DNA of 64,000 nt from Cycas panzhihuaensis (lineage: Eukaryota > Cycadophyta), in NCBI GenBank assembly GCA_023213395.1, contig CM041465.1, positions 9,176,001 through 9,240,000 of the forward strand, written 5' to 3'. Positions within the stretch are counted from its first letter, which is position 1; each line of letters begins with the position of its first letter. Below, one piece after another: positions 32,087 through 44,704 of the stretch. The notes beneath the pieces are model-generated. The model made no database searches. It was not told where the DNA came from and saw only the letters and a list, made by a program, of their open reading frames with translations. A program made the translations under genes and the position numbers.

Positions 32087-32896
32087 CTATTGACGTAGAT
32101 CTGCTTGCTTCTTCCTATAATCAGGTGCTATGTGGCCAGCTTTGCCACAATAATAACACACAACATTGGTCTTTGAAGAACTAATGTTCATGTTCCCAAA
32201 CTGCTTTGAGAGTGCAGGTTTGGGGTTCTGTTTGGCCTTTGATTTGGCCGTGAATGCACCTGATGTTAATGGTTCGTCCTCGTTATCCTTAGTGTAAATT
32301 TGTTCCTCTTGAAGCAATAAACTTTCAAATTCATTGAATGACATTCTTTTGAGAGAACCATCTCTTGTAGTAGACGATATAAAGCCATTGTAGTCCTTTG
32401 GCAAAGCTTTGGTGATAGATGTTATAAGTTCATCTCTTGTTGCTGGACTACCTAGTGTATTCAACTCATTACATACCTCCTTGATGGAGGAAAGAAAAGC
32501 CGACATAGGCTTGACAAACTTTACAGACTACAACTTGGCTTTTACCATTAAAATGCGAGCTTCATCTCGCCTTTCATACAAAGATAACAAAATGTCCCAA
32601 GCTTCCTTAGAAGTTTTTGCACATACAATGTTTTGATCCACATGTACATCAACAATCATATGAAGGAATGCCAAAGCGATTTCATCTTTAGCTTCCCAAG
32701 CAGCAACAAAAGCATCATCAGGTTGAACAATTACATTGCCATTGACAACAAGTACTGGTTGGGGTATTCTTTCAGAAACATAACCCCAAAATTCATTCAT
32801 GATCAACAGATTCTGAATGATCCTCTTCCATTCTTGATAGTTATTTTGACCTGTTAATCTAATAGTGCATGCATTAAGCATGTTAATAGCAGCCAT
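32087..32896 (-). pseudogene. Copia-D gag
   Basis: Starts at ATG 32896 (MAAINMLNACTIRLTGQNNY). UBN2-type gag core (CAKTSKEAWDILLSLYERRD) is followed by a TAG or frame break near 32525, then MSAFLSSIKEVCNELNTLGS and a knuckle CYYCGKAGHIAPDY, where the last Cys of CCHC is Tyr. Further toward 31870 there is a Gln/Arg/Gly-rich stretch (about 31930-32100), typical of nucleocapsid tails. Apart from one break it is well preserved. Confidence 0.85.
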
Positions 32897-34143
32897 GTTT
32901 CAATTATAAGGCTTGAAGCTAGCAGATAACTTGGAAACTCAAAGCTTTCGTCGCTTAAATTCCACCTTCTAACGAAACCAATAGCCTCGATCTTACTAGA
33001 AGATCCAACAACTGAATGGAATGATGAGGGGTGGAGGACTAGGCTATGGAGTTGGTCCAACCCTGATCTATAGAGGAGATCCAACAGTTGGCCAAGTTAT
33101 ATCTAGGACAAGGCATGTAGGGTTGATCTGCATGGACGTACCATGTTTTCCCTAGGATTCACAGCCCCAATAACAACCTTTTCGAACCTCCTTTCCCTCA
33201 AGCAACCTTAATTGTCATACATTGACCGTACGGTCAGTTAGTCCCCTAAGGAATGCACCAAGCTTAAGGTTATTTCAGAGGCAAGGTTTGAACCTTTTTC
33301 GGGCCTCTCCAACAAGATTTTTAAATCACTTTTTAGAAGGTTAAAGTGAACTTAAGATTTATTTTACTTGGATGATGTACTTATGAAAGTGCTTGATTAA
33401 GCTTACAACGAAAAAAGACTTCAAAAAAAAGCAAGCTAGTACATCAAAATGAGCACTTAAAGTGTTATTACAATGAGCACTTAATGAAGTGTAGTGCTTA
33501 TGCAAATCTAAGTAAAAAAACAGATGCTTAAGTACAATGAGTTTTGCAAGAAAAGTACTTTGAAAATGTGTTGAAGTACTCAATGAAGCAAAGCAAAACC
33601 TTGTGATGAAGATACAAATGGGTTCCTTTTAATGTTCAAGAGTGAAGGTAAAAAAACCACTTGCCAAATAAGGACACCAAGCACCAAGTGTTGGGACTTT
33701 AAAATAGTCCCAACGATCAAAAAATGAAGTGATTTTATTAAGTAAGAAGTATTCTTGAGCCCTTTTTGAGACTAAGGGCACTAGGTCACCATGCAAAGTG
33801 CCTTAAAAGGAGTGTTGAAATAGTGATAAATATCACTTTTGACAAAGTGTCAATACTTAAAATCACTTTCAACAAGACTTTTTAACACTTGCAAATATGG
33901 AATAAGTGTAAAATAAAGTTTGAAGTGCTTAAAAGTAAAGGCTGAAATTCAAAATTTTTTTTTTTTTTTGTAACTTTGAGCAATAAGGACACCACGCAGG
34001 GAGCCTTAAGAAGCACTAAAAATAGTGAAATTTTTCACTTAATGATGATAATGGTGCTTAGAAATTACTTGTTTAAGTCACTTATCACACATAAAAAAAT
34101 TTGCAATCATGGCAGCGTGACTTGGGCGGTTCCCGTGGACACA
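32897..34143 (-). other. Copia-D 5' leader, inner part
   Basis: Non-coding, A/T-rich. It has many short copies of AAGTGCTT and its complement AAGCACTT (around 33380-33600 and 33880-33930), and a homopolymer run of T near 33957-33970. The outer part of the leader, 41629-42540, lies beyond Copia-F. Confidence 0.6.
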
Positions 34144-34148
34144 CAAAT

Positions 34149-34446
34149 TGAAAAGGGTTAATGACATAAGGTCATTACATTAGTTGATTATTTCGAAAAA
34201 GGGTCTTAAGTGAACTTTAAATTAGATCACTTAAGTGAAATGCACTTTCATGTGCATTATGTGTAATTTCATTTCACCTAACTCAAATGCTCCCTCTCTC
34301 AATATAAAAGTAAAGCTCAATGGAGGAGATTCATTCTTTACCTCCCCATTTTGTGAGAGCTACTTTCTTTCTCTCAAGTCTCTCTTGCTCCCATGTTTGC
34401 CTTTGTGTTTAGTGCATGGAGATGAAGGATAGATCCACTCTTTGCA
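34149..34446 (+). repeat. Copia-F 5' LTR
   Basis: 298 bp, TGAAAAGGG...TTTGCA. TATAAAAG at 34303-34310. Confidence 0.95.
34303..34310 (+). promoter_or_regulatory. TATA box of Copia-F LTR
   Basis: TATAAAAG, also present in the 3' LTR at 41480-41487; likely core promoter. Confidence 0.65.
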
Positions 34447-34448
34447 TG

Positions 34449-34460
34449 TGGTATCAGAGC
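34449..34460 (+). other. Copia-F primer binding site
   Basis: TGGTATCAGAGC, initiator-Met type, two bases after the LTR. Confidence 0.93.
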
Positions 34461-35009
34461 TTGCTTCCTTCATATGCTTCCTTCATATTCCCCACTTGCA
34501 CTTGCAATGGAGCCATCACTTCCTTCTCCCCCACAATCCATGTGGTGAAGGAGATTGTGAAAGTGAATTTAGAAATATTTTCAAGTTATTATGATAGCAT
34601 ATTTTGTATTGTTTGCTTTTCCTTTCTTTTGCGGTTTGGAAGCATAATACAAGGAGTTGTAAGGCCCAAGGATTCCAACTTTGTCTGGCCATTCATGCTA
34701 TCTCATTCTTCTTTTCTTTTCCCTTTTTGTCCATTTAACAAGGGAAATGTCAAAATTTTTCCAAAGATTTAGAAGAATGATTATAAGGGAGTTTTACCCA
34801 TTTTTTAAAAAAGAATTTTGAGCCATTTAAAATATCTATCATTGTATGCTCTCACATTGCCCATATTGGGATCCCGTGATCAAAAATGATGGAAATTTCA
34901 TATGGTATCATGTGTTAATGAGATATTAGCAAGCTGAAATTTCTGCAGAAATACAATTTGATTCTTTGAACTTCATGTGTCTACAAAATCTTCTAGAGAT
35001 CGAATTGAA

Positions 35010-35294
35010 GTGATTCCAATTGCCAAAGATGGGGCTCGAGTCTACTTTCCAAAGGCAAAACCGACCTAATTTGGATGTCGATGAGGAAGTTATTGCTGTT
35101 TTAGTGAACAGCGTTATTTTTAGTAAGAATTTTCCAAAAATATAATTTCCTAACTTTATGGGTCACAAAAATTTCCCGAACTCATTTGGACTGATTCCAC
35201 TTCCTCAAGATGAAGCTCGAGTCTAGTTTGCAAAGACAAAACCGCACTCCATTTCGACATCGTGGGAGAAAGTTATTGCAGATTTAGTGAAGAG
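35010..35294 (+). repeat. Duplicated ~100-bp block in Copia-F leader
   Basis: 35010-35110 and 35192-35294 are diverged direct copies sharing GCTCGAGTCTA, CAAAACCG and GAAGTTATTGC-like blocks about 180 bp apart. They lie in the untranslated leader between primer site and gag. Confidence 0.7.
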
Positions 35295-35454
35295 TACTTT
35301 TTTTGTATTAACAAAAAGAAAAAAAAAAGTGAAGAAAATTTCTTCCTTTTTATAAGGCTTAAAAGCCCATTGTAAAAGTGAAAAAAAAAACACCGGATCG
35401 GAGCAATATCCTGTCCTCACTCACTTATTAGCATTGCATTTCAAAGACTCTAAA

Positions 35455-35522
35455 ATCACTCAAAGCAAGCACTCCAAAGACACTTCAAGCAAGCACTCCA
35501 AAAGCACTCCAAGCAAGCATTA
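35455..35522 (+). repeat. ~24-bp short tandem repeat in Copia-F leader
   Basis: Nearly three units containing CAAGCAAGCACTCCAAA. It makes a short Ser/Lys-rich frame that is probably not a gene. Confidence 0.75.
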
Positions 35523-36445
35523 TTTTCAGTTAAATGTACGTTTGATGCAATTCGATAATCTTTTCACTCTTCCTAAAAGAAACGCATCACGTATGCTATT
35601 TTCCGCCATCTTGTACCTGTTCACACACTCACCAAGGTTGAGATACCTTGGTTGGCGTAACGCCGCCATAAAGGAGGTGTGGGTTTCAAGTTGGGACCGA
35701 CTAAACCGGAATATTGGTGAGGTTTGGTTAGCCATACCATCGTGCCTCAATCGTGATCATCCCGATAACCAACCGAAAATCGAAACTTTAATACAAGATT
35801 AAAATATACCCGATCCAATATCCGCTCATAGCCATGGGTATGCACGTACCAATCTTTAGAGGAGGTATATAGTCGCTCATCGGTGAACTGGGTGAGGATT
35901 GGGAGTACTGGCTGCTATGACTTGGATTTCATCACCAAGAACGATTATGGTATCGCGGGTGAAGGCCAAATTAATTCTACTAAAAGCTTAGTATCCCTTC
36001 AACAACCTCAACTACACGTTGGACACAAGTTAGAGGTTATTGGGTTGATTACGCATCCTACATTCGAGTTTCAAGTTGTGTAAACCCAATGATGTCAGCT
36101 ACAATCTTGTATATTGATCACTTACTTATTTGTAAAAAGTGGTCCATAGTGTTATCTCAATCATAGTGCTTTTCATATTCTTGCTGCTGTTAATATTTGC
36201 CACAAGTGTTAGTGGCCAATTTTTATCATAGTTCTTCTCATATTCCTGCTGTGTCAGATTAATATTTGTCACAAGTGTTGGTGACTTTTCTCTAAGTTGC
36301 TCCCTTCATCTTTGAGCAACCATTCTCACTTCTTCTTCCTTCTTCTACACTACTTCATTACATTTCCCATTTGTAAATAGTGATCGGTCATTTATTGCAA
36401 TCACTTATATAGTCCCTTGTTCATTTCTTCCCTTCTAAAAGACAC

Positions 36446-37420
36446 ATGTCTTCACAGTTCAAGCAAAATGTGAACTGATTCTAAAAGGGAAAGAAAATTG
36501 GGACATGTGGTTCATCGGTGTCGAAATGCCGCAAAGTATGAAGGTCTATGGAGAGATCACTTACAACCTACACCACTGCTGCGACTCTGACTACCTAGCC
36601 GCTTGAGGAGGTGCTCCCATCGTCAGGCTAAACGCCAATGGGAACTTGATGATGATAAAATCCGCGGTGGATATCGCTTGTCACTGATTATTCCCTGCAT
36701 AATCTCATTGATGAAGCTGTACATGAAACAGCATGGAAAGTTCTTAAAGTTCTTAAAAAGAACTTTGACACCAAATCAGATTTAGAATTTGTTCACTTAG
36801 TGTTGAAGATGAACAAATTGAAAATGCAGAAAGGACATGCAAGTGAGACAATCAATCTCCTTCGTCCAATCAAGCAAGCCATTGATAAAGATTTTAAAAC
36901 TCAATGCATTACATGGGCTTTCTTGATTCAGTCATGTCTCCATATCCCAGATTATAAAAACTTATTGGGGAGTCTTCAATCCAGTGGAACTTTGAAGACC
37001 CTAAACTTTGAGGATCTTGCTGATAAGTTCATTGAATTTGATAAGACCTTTGATACCAACTTTGCCACTACATCAGATCCAATTGATGCTGCTTTTGAAG
37101 TGGAAGAAGATCTTTGTTACACCAAAAATCAAGGTCAATACTCTCGTAGAGGTGGTAATTCCGTGGAAGAGGAAGAGGTAGACAACAAGGACAACGCCCT
37201 CTTAGTCAATGTGCTCCTCAATTCCAACAAAATAGCCTCAAGGCCAAGGCCAAAATAATCAACTTGGACCCAGATCCAAGTCGAGACAATCCACCAACCC
37301 AATACTTGACCTGAAATCAAACAATCGTGTGCCAAAGGTGTAATAGAAGAGGACATTTTGCCAAAAATTGCGTAATCGCCACTAACAAACTACCAAGTTA
37401 TCAACGGTAGCGCCATGGTG
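36446..37420 (+). pseudogene. Copia-F gag
   Basis: ATG at 36446 (MSSQFKQN) as in Copia-C, followed at once by TGA and TAA stops. The capsid part lies at 36800-37255 (TQCITWAFLIQSCLHIPDYK, LKTLNFEDLADKFIEFDKTF). An intact CCHC knuckle, CQRCNRRGHFAKNC, is at about 37330-37371 in another frame. Broken by several shifts. Confidence 0.82.
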
Positions 37421-37559
37421 CACATAATGTTGATAATACTTCTTTGAAGATGCTTTTGGTGGAACGCAATTTGCTCATGCACACCTTCAAAGAATTGGGA
37501 CCACTTCATCAAATGTTGTTGATAGATCCACTAAGTATATTGAGGCTCATTGTGGCTAT

Positions 37560-40500
37560 GCTTATTCACTTTTGCCTTCACCACTTGGAGTTGCAAATAG
37601 TGCTACCTCAAATACTTCATCGTGGATCATGGATCTGAGCAACACAACACATGACTTGTCATCGCCAGCTTCTTTCAAGATTTTGACTCAAGTTCGTGGT
37701 GTTGTACACATGGTCGACAAATCATCTCACCATCAAGGACTTGAACTGCTTTTCCCGAAACTCCTGTGCCTTCCAGATTTTACACTTGTTGATGTTTTAT
37801 ATATTCCTCGCCTAAAGCGTAACTGCTTCTGCCCACCCTTGTCTCTCGTGGATTTGATTTGAGTGTAACTGCAAACAATCAAACTCTCTGTGTCATTCAC
37901 CCTCCTTCAAATGCTGTGGTTATGACCAAAATTCTTGATGGTAAACTTTTTCGCCTAACTGGCTCACCATCCTCTGAAGCCCACTATGTTGATGATGAAT
38001 TTGTTTTTACCACAACCCTGACTCCTCAAAAGTTGTCCCAAGCAGCTCTATGGCATGCTCGTATGGGCCATATCAAAATTGATCGCTTAAGAGAACTACA
38101 AGACACTCTTCCTGGTTTGCCTAAGTTCCCTCCAAAGCCCTTTAAATGTGAAGCATGTATTATTGCTAAATCTCAAAGACAACCCTTTCCTCGTAGTCGT
38201 TGGAAATCTAGCCAACCTTGCGCCTTGTACACTCGGATATATGCGGTCCTATGCCCATCCCTTCTATCAAATGTAGTGGTACTATATTACTTTCATTGAT
38301 GATTTTACCAAGAAAGTATGGGTTGCTTTTCTTGCAAAGAAAGATGAAGCTTTTCTATGTTTCAAGCTTTCAAGGCCCGCGTGGAAAATGAATGGATTCA
38401 AGATCAAAATACTCGTGACGACAATGGTGGCGAGTACACATCCAATGAGTTTGAATCGTACTCTACGCCAACATGGAATCAAACATCGACCACATTGCAA
38501 GTACACCCCAAAGAAAATGGAGTTGCCGAGCGCATGAACAGGACCATCATGAATATGGCTCGTAATCAGGCCGGTATATAAGAATGTCCCTATCTATCTT
38601 TGGGCCGAGGCTATCTAGACCGTGTATTGCATCAACACCGTTAGTCCCTCCAAGCTCGCCCCTCTCCACATGAAATGTGGTATGGACAAACCCTCTATCT
38701 CCCACTTGTAATTTTTGGCTCTACTTGTTATGCTCATATTTTGCGGGAACATAGAAATAAGCTCCAAGATAGAGCCATCAAAGGCATCTTTGCTTGATAC
38801 CCTATGGACAAAAAGGGATACAAGGTTTTTATACCTTCAGAGCGCAAAATCATCATCACTAGAGATGTTATCTTTGCAGAGATCAAGATCAATTACTCGA
38901 CTTGACTCCAAGACGCCTTCATACCGATTTAATGATGCTATCGAATTTGATGTCCAGATTCCAAAATTTAGGGGAGATGTCAGCTTGCTTAAAATATTGA
39001 ATCGACAATAGAGCCTCGGAGGATACAAGTCGTGACTCCAATCCAATGTGTACACATCCAAAGACCATCATTTGTGAATGACCAAGTTGACAAAGGCAAA
39101 GCCATAGCAGAAGGATCATCTTCTCCAACATCCGTGGTCGGCCCATCTTCTCCAAAGATCGCCAACTTCCTCCGTACCAAATATTTCACATGATCCTTTT
39201 CGTGGATCAAAGCGAAGATCAAGAAGTTGTGGAAATGAAAACCTCATTCCCAACTCGAGGTTTTCGTGAAGCCTACCACTACACAACGACATGCGACGGA
39301 TGAGGTAGGCAAACCGGCACTAGAAGTGCCCATAGAGCAAGGATGCATGAATCACTTTCCGCTGAGCTTGAACCAACAGAATCGCATCTTGCTCTTAATG
39401 AAGAGCTCTAACGCATCAAGAAGTCAGAAGCATGCATCTTGGAGAAATGCCATGAACGAAGAGTATCAATCTCTTATTAAGAACGGTTCATGGGAGCTTG
39501 TTGATCTACCACTTGGAAGAAAGGTAGTTCAAAATAAATGGGTGTTCAAAAACAAGTATAGATCAGATGGCACCCTAGAAAAACACAAGGCGAGGTTGGT
39601 AGCAAAAGGATTCACGCGAAGGGAAGGTATTGACTACACTGAAATCTTTGCTCCTACAACCAAGTGGCCTACAATCAGAACTCTTATAGCCTTGGCTGCT
39701 CAACAGGGTTGGAAAATCCACCAACTTGATGTTAAGACCGCATTTCTCAATGGGGACCTTAAAGAAGAAATTTACATGGCTCAGCCAAAAGGATACGAGA
39801 TTGACGGTCAGGAGCATAAAGTTTGTAGGCTCAAAAAGTCCTTGTACGGCCTAAAGCAAGCCCCTTGCTTGGTTTACCAAGTTGTCTGAAAGAATGAGGC
39901 AACTTGGATATGAGATTTGTGACTATCAAGATATTGATGCAACATTATTCATCAAGCGCCAAAATGATAAAGTCACTTACCTCTTAATCTTTGTGGATGA
40001 CATGCTCATAATCTGGGAATAGTGAATGTAATCACCACCGAAGAAGGACCTTGCTAAAACTTTTGAATTGTCTGACCTCGGGTTGATGAAATATTACTTG
40101 GGAATTGAAGTAACTCAAAGGATGGCAAAATCTTTCTCTCCCAAGAAAAATATATCAACGATCTTGACAAAGTTTCAGCTTGGAAGGTGCTCGACCGGTG
40201 GATACACCTATGGAGCCTAATATTAAGCTCTCGGTTGATGGTGACAATAGGGAGGCAGACGCAACACTCTACAGCAACTTGTAGGTAGTCTCATCTATAC
40301 TACCAACACAAGGTCAGATATTGCACACTGTCAAGATTCTTGCAAGATTCATGACAAATCCTAAGCGTAATCATTGGCAAGTCGCACACGAGTGTTGAGG
40401 TACCTAAAGACGACCAGCAAATATGGTCTGTTGTATGAACCCAATGCAGAATTTAAACTTTATGCATACACAGACTCAGACTTTGCCGGAGATAAAGACA

Positions 40501-40870
40501 CAAGAAGATCTACATCTAGGTACGTAACATTTCTTGGAACAGCACCAATATCATGGAGATCTAGACGACTGAAGCTGAGTACATTGCTGCTTCTGAGACA
40601 AGCAAGGAGGTGATATGGCTTAGAAAATTGTTGAATACATTAAATGCCACCCAAACAAGTTCTACTAGCTTACATGTAGATAATCAATCTACAATCCAGA
40701 TGGCTAAAAATCCTGTATTTCATGATCGTATCAAACATATAAGTACAAAAGTCCACAGGATTAGAGAACTAGTTCATGATGGCACAATTCAATTGGAGTC
40801 TCGCCTCACGCAGATCAAGTGGCCGATATCTTCACCAAACCATCAAGAGGGTGAAGTTTGAACAGCCTGA
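37560..40870 (+). pseudogene. Copia-F pol
   Basis: Protease region (WIMDLSNTTHDLSS in place of the DTGAT form), FTLVDVLYIPRLKRN, pre-integrase zinc region (LWHARMGHIKIDRL...CEACIIAKS), integrase pieces (FIDDFTKKVW, DNGGEYTSNEFESY, KENGVAERMNRTIMNMA), RT (NKWVFKNKYRSDGTLEKHKA, QLDVKTAFLNGDLKEEIYMA, FVDDMLI) and RNase H (YTDSDFAGDKDTRRSTSRY, HVDNQSTIQMAKNPVFHDRI). Small indels break the frame at least at 38280, 38340, 39880, 40100 and 40560. Order and length are normal. Confidence 0.87.
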
Positions 40871-40942
40871 AAGCAACTCGCCTTAGGGCCTCCATCTCGA
40901 TCGATTGAAGGATATGACAATAGGACCAACATACTGCCTCCT

Positions 40943-41030
40943 TCGTGAAAACCCCTTGTGGGCGGAAGGACAAGAGTAAGTCTCGCCTATCCCATTCGTG
41001 AAAACCCCATGTGGGCGCGAAAGGATAAGG
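40943..41030 (+). repeat. Paired motif in Copia-F 3' UTR
   Basis: Two copies of TTCGTGAAAACCCC(T/A)TGTGGGC, about 55 bp apart, between the RNase H end and the purine tract. The same pair is in Copia-C at 48177-48263. Confidence 0.8.
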
Positions 41031-41325
41031 GTTGTATCATTTTAGAAAATCGGAACTGAAAACCCGAAGGGCATGGGGATGACCAAATGGTATATGGAGA
41101 CTCAAGAGATTTCAGCTACAAAATTTATTGTACCGATTGGCTATCCGCTACATTTAAAGAGCTACCTGAGCCAGGTTAGTAGATTAGAAAATTTGTGGGT
41201 TTTCTTCCCCACGAGGGTTTCCCACAAAAGTATCATACTAGTTTGCTTTGTAAGAGGCTCAAATGAAGACCTCATAGGATAGAATAAAATAGAATGAAAT
41301 GACCTTCTACCATTAAGGGGGGGAT

Positions 41326-41623
41326 TGAAAAGGGTTAATGACATAAGGTCATTACATTAGTTGATTATTTCGAAAAAGGGTCTTAAGTGAACTTTAAATT
41401 AGATCACTTAAGTGAAATGCACTTTCATGTGCATTATGTGTAATTTCATTTCACCTAACTCAAATGCTCCGTCTCTCAATATAAAAGTAAAGCTCAATGG
41501 AGGAGATTCATTCTTTACCTCCCCATTTTGTGAGAGCTACTTTCTTTCTCTCAAGTCTCTCTTGCTCCCATGTTTGCCTTTGTGTTTAGTGCATGGAGAT
41601 GAAGGATAGATCCACTCTTTTCA
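41326..41623 (+). repeat. Copia-F 3' LTR
   Basis: 298 bp; differs from the 5' LTR at two positions. Followed by CAAAT. Confidence 0.95.
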
Positions 41624-41628
41624 CAAAT

Positions 41629-42540
41629 GATAAGAACAGCGTGTAGAGACCTCTGTTTGTGCTGAAAATTCAGGAGGAGGGGTGCCCAAGTAGTATCCAA
41701 CTCCCTCTAAAATCTCAAGGCTTTTCGTCAAGTGCGCAGAGAGCTGCAAGTAATTGAAATTATGGTTGGTTACACATCTTTGAGAAAGGAAAATTGGAGT
41801 CGTACAGCTATACGGGGTTTTAAACCCTCGTATTAATCACTAAAACTCTTCCCTTAAGTCAGTTACAGCTGCATGTAGGGTCAATATGTGGACAGCCAAC
41901 TTGATATGAGAAAAAAGAGTGAAAAACAGTAATTTTTTGTGCTTTTTTAGTGGGGTTTCAAGGCTGAAAATGCCCAGAAATTGATCCACGGCCTGCAAGG
42001 GGCCTCAAACTTCAAGTGAATTCAGTCTGAGAGCTTCAAATGGCTGGAGAATAGCTCAGCACCCAAATGTGAGAAAAAAATTAGCTGAAAAATGCAGATT
42101 TTAGTAGAAAAATTACAAAAAACGTGAGTAAACTTGCCCAAATTTGAGGAACAACTGATACAAATTGATTGCAAAATAGTTATGAGCCTCAAAAAATGCT
42201 TACAAAGCTGATTTGTAGTCACAAAGTGATCTAATATCTCAAATCTACCTCGTATCTTATGAAAAAATAAAATTTTCTTGAAAAATTAAAGAAAAAGCAC
42301 TATTTTTGAAGAAAACAGTGTTGCACCCTTTGATAGAGATCTGAAAAAAAAAAATTCAGATCTGAAAGTAGCCTTACTCCAGCCTTCAACACTGCTCCAA
42401 GAAGCTTGAATCTGCAGAAAATGGGTCTTAGCAAACCTTGGATCGCCTTCGGAGGGCGAAGGTCGTCACCAAGGGTTTGTAACCCTTCTTTGAATCTCAT
42501 TGAGTAGAAAAATCGTAATGCAGGGAACTAGTCTCCTCTA
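41629..42540 (-). other. Copia-D 5' leader, outer part
   Basis: Non-coding leader between Copia-D primer site and the Copia-F insertion. Nothing recognisable beyond short A-rich runs. Confidence 0.6.
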
Positions 42541-42552
42541 GCTCTGATACCA
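42541..42552 (-). other. Copia-D primer binding site
   Basis: The complement reads TGGTATCAGAGC, two bases inside the right LTR; initiator-Met type. Confidence 0.93.
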
Positions 42553-42554
42553 AA

Positions 42555-43111
42555 TGTGAAAAGGGGCCTACTAGCCTCACAATCCCAAGATCTAGAAGCT
42601 AGGTTCGCTCTAGTTCTAGAAAGCACTAAATGCTAACAAATATGATACTCTTAAAATGAAAAACATAAGCAAGACAAAGCATGAAAATGAAGGAGCATGA
42701 AAATGATACCAAATGTGTGGGATTGGAATTGGTCCAACCTCCAAATGAATAAACAATTTGATTAGCAAACTGACAGCATAACAATATAGCTCCAACTCTT
42801 TTATGAGAACAATGAGGAGAGGTCTCATTATATAGAGTGAAAGGAGAGACCTAAGGCATTGGATGTTTGACAAGTGTCAAACATCCAAGGTACATGCCTT
42901 GCATGTAGGACATGTGTCCTTTTAGGACTCTCAAGTGAGCAAAAGTGCATGGGGGTCCATTTGACACTTTAGTGACAATGTTGTGTCACTAGAAAGAATG
43001 TGGGTGCGCACTTTATCACTTAAGTGATAAGTCACCCCCAAAGTACAAAAGTATAAATATTACATGAAAAATAAAGTACATAATCTTAACATGTAAACAT
43101 AAGGTTTAACA
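42555..43111 (-). repeat. Copia-D 5' LTR (right copy)
   Basis: 557 bp; followed by the duplication CAATA at 43112-43116, after which the Copia-C leader resumes. Confidence 0.95.
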
Positions 43112-43555
43112 CAATATCTGTCATAGCCGTAAGATATGCATGTACCGTTTGACTCTTCGGAGGAGGTATATAGTTGCTCACTAGCGAACTGGGTGAGGAC
43201 TAGGAGTGCCTGGGCTCCACTATGACTTGGATTTCATCACCAAGCGCAAGTGCGAGTATCGCAGGTGAAGGCTCAAATCGTATACTAGAAGCCTTAGGCA
43301 TCAAAACCTCACCTACATTTGGGAATAAGTTAGAGGTTAGTGGTATGACACATCACCACTATTTGCCAACTCTACATTAGGCCTCATTCTTGCATCATTG
43401 CTTATGCTCATTTTTCATAGTTATTAAAAAATACTTAATCATTGTTTGCTTATCATCATAACATTCATTTCTACATCCCTGCTGCACCAGGTGTACTAAC
43501 CACACGTGTTAGTGGCACATACTTCTATCATCTCTTTTACTTCTTCATCATCACC

Positions 43556-44620
43556 ATGTCATCTCAATTCAAGCAAAATATCAACTGCATATTGAAAGGC
43601 AAAGAAAATTGGGATTTGTGGTACACTAGAGTTAAAAATGCTACAAAGTATGAAGGCCTTTGGAGAGCCCACTTGCAACCTACACCCATCATACCTGCAA
43701 CAACTACAACACCTGCTTCTGGTGGATTCGCCCCAATAGCTCCTACAGATGTCGTAGCCAAACTATAATGGGAGATAGATGATGAAAAGATTCGTGTAGG
43801 AATTATGTTGGTTACTAATCACTCCTTGCACAACTTGACTAATGTAGAGCAACATGATACAGCCTAGAAGGTCCTTAAAGTTCTCAAGAAGAACTTTGAT
43901 ACCAAGTCAGATTTAGAATTTGTTCATCCCATTCTGAAAATGAACAAATTAAAAATGTAGAAGGGACGAGCTCATGAGATAATAAATCTCTTCGACCAAT
44001 AAAACAGACAATTGATAAAGATTTTAAGACCCAATGTATCACTTGGGCATTCTTGATCCAATCATGTCTACATGTCCTCGATTATAAAAATTTGTTTGGA
44101 AGTCTTCAATCTAGTGGAACATTGAAGACACTCAACTTTGAAGCACTTGTCGAGAAGTTCATAGAATTTGACAAGACCTTTGATACCAACTTTGTAACCT
44201 CTGACTCTCTTCCAGATGCAACCTTTGAAGTGGAAGAAGAAGCTTGCTATATAAAAAATTAAGGTCCCTCTCGTGGCAGAGAAAATAACCGAGCAAGAGA
44301 AAGAGGAAGAAACATGGGAAATCATCCACAAGGTCAACCAAACCCTCAGTCACAATCTCGACAAGTCTCAAGGCCAACAACCGCCTCAACAAAGAGCAAA
44401 ACAATCAGGCCAAACCAGTACCTCTTCAGGGACTGGCAATCAAACTATTATGTGTGATCGGTGTAACCGTAAAGCACACTTTGCAAAAGATTACAGAACC
44501 GCCACTTATAAGCTGGCTAAGTTCCAACCAAAACATGGAGCTCACAATGTTGAAGAAACTTGTAAAGAATCCTTTAGTGGTGCAGGTTTTGTACAAGCAC
44601 ATTTTCAAAGAATTGAGTGA
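43556..44620 (+). pseudogene. Copia-C gag
   Basis: ATG at 43556 (MSSQFKQNINCILKGKENWD), copia gag with LWYTRVKNATKYEGLW. A TAG at about 43766 and frameshifts follow. The capsid resumes at 44053 (SCLHVLDYKNLFGSLQSSGT). The nucleocapsid part has an RNA-binding Gln-rich linker and a knuckle CDRCNRKAHFAKDY (about 44451-44492), whose last Cys is Tyr. The leader upstream is 43117-43555. Confidence 0.85.
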
Positions 44621-44704
44621 TCTTCAACATCAAATACCATTGACCAAACAAAAAGATACTTTGAAGCTCGATGTGGATATATCACTTGTGAATTCCCTTC
44701 ACCA

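Larger units (their letters stand above)
34149..41623 (+). mobile_element. Copia-F: young copia element in Copia-D leader
   Basis: LTRs at 34149-34446 and 41326-41623 are both 298 bp, with only two differences by hand count. They are flanked by the exact duplication CAAAT (34144-34148 and 41624-41628). Primer site at 34449-34460 and purine tract near 41314-41324. The interior has copia gag and pol in order on the plus strand but with many frameshifts. The family is shared with Copia-C. Confidence 0.95.
21995..43111 (-). mobile_element. Copia-D: minus-strand copia element, hosts E and F
   Basis: LTRs at 21995-22551 and 42555-43111 are both 557 bp (TGTGAAAAGG...GGTTTAACA). They are flanked by an exact duplication CAATA (21990-21994 and 43112-43116). 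Minus orientation is shown by the primer site complement at 42541-42552 and a purine tract (complement of CCCCCCATT, 22552-22560). By hand count 21 positions differ (about 96% identity) with no indel. It is split by Element E within RT and by Copia-F within its long 5' leader. Confidence 0.95.
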
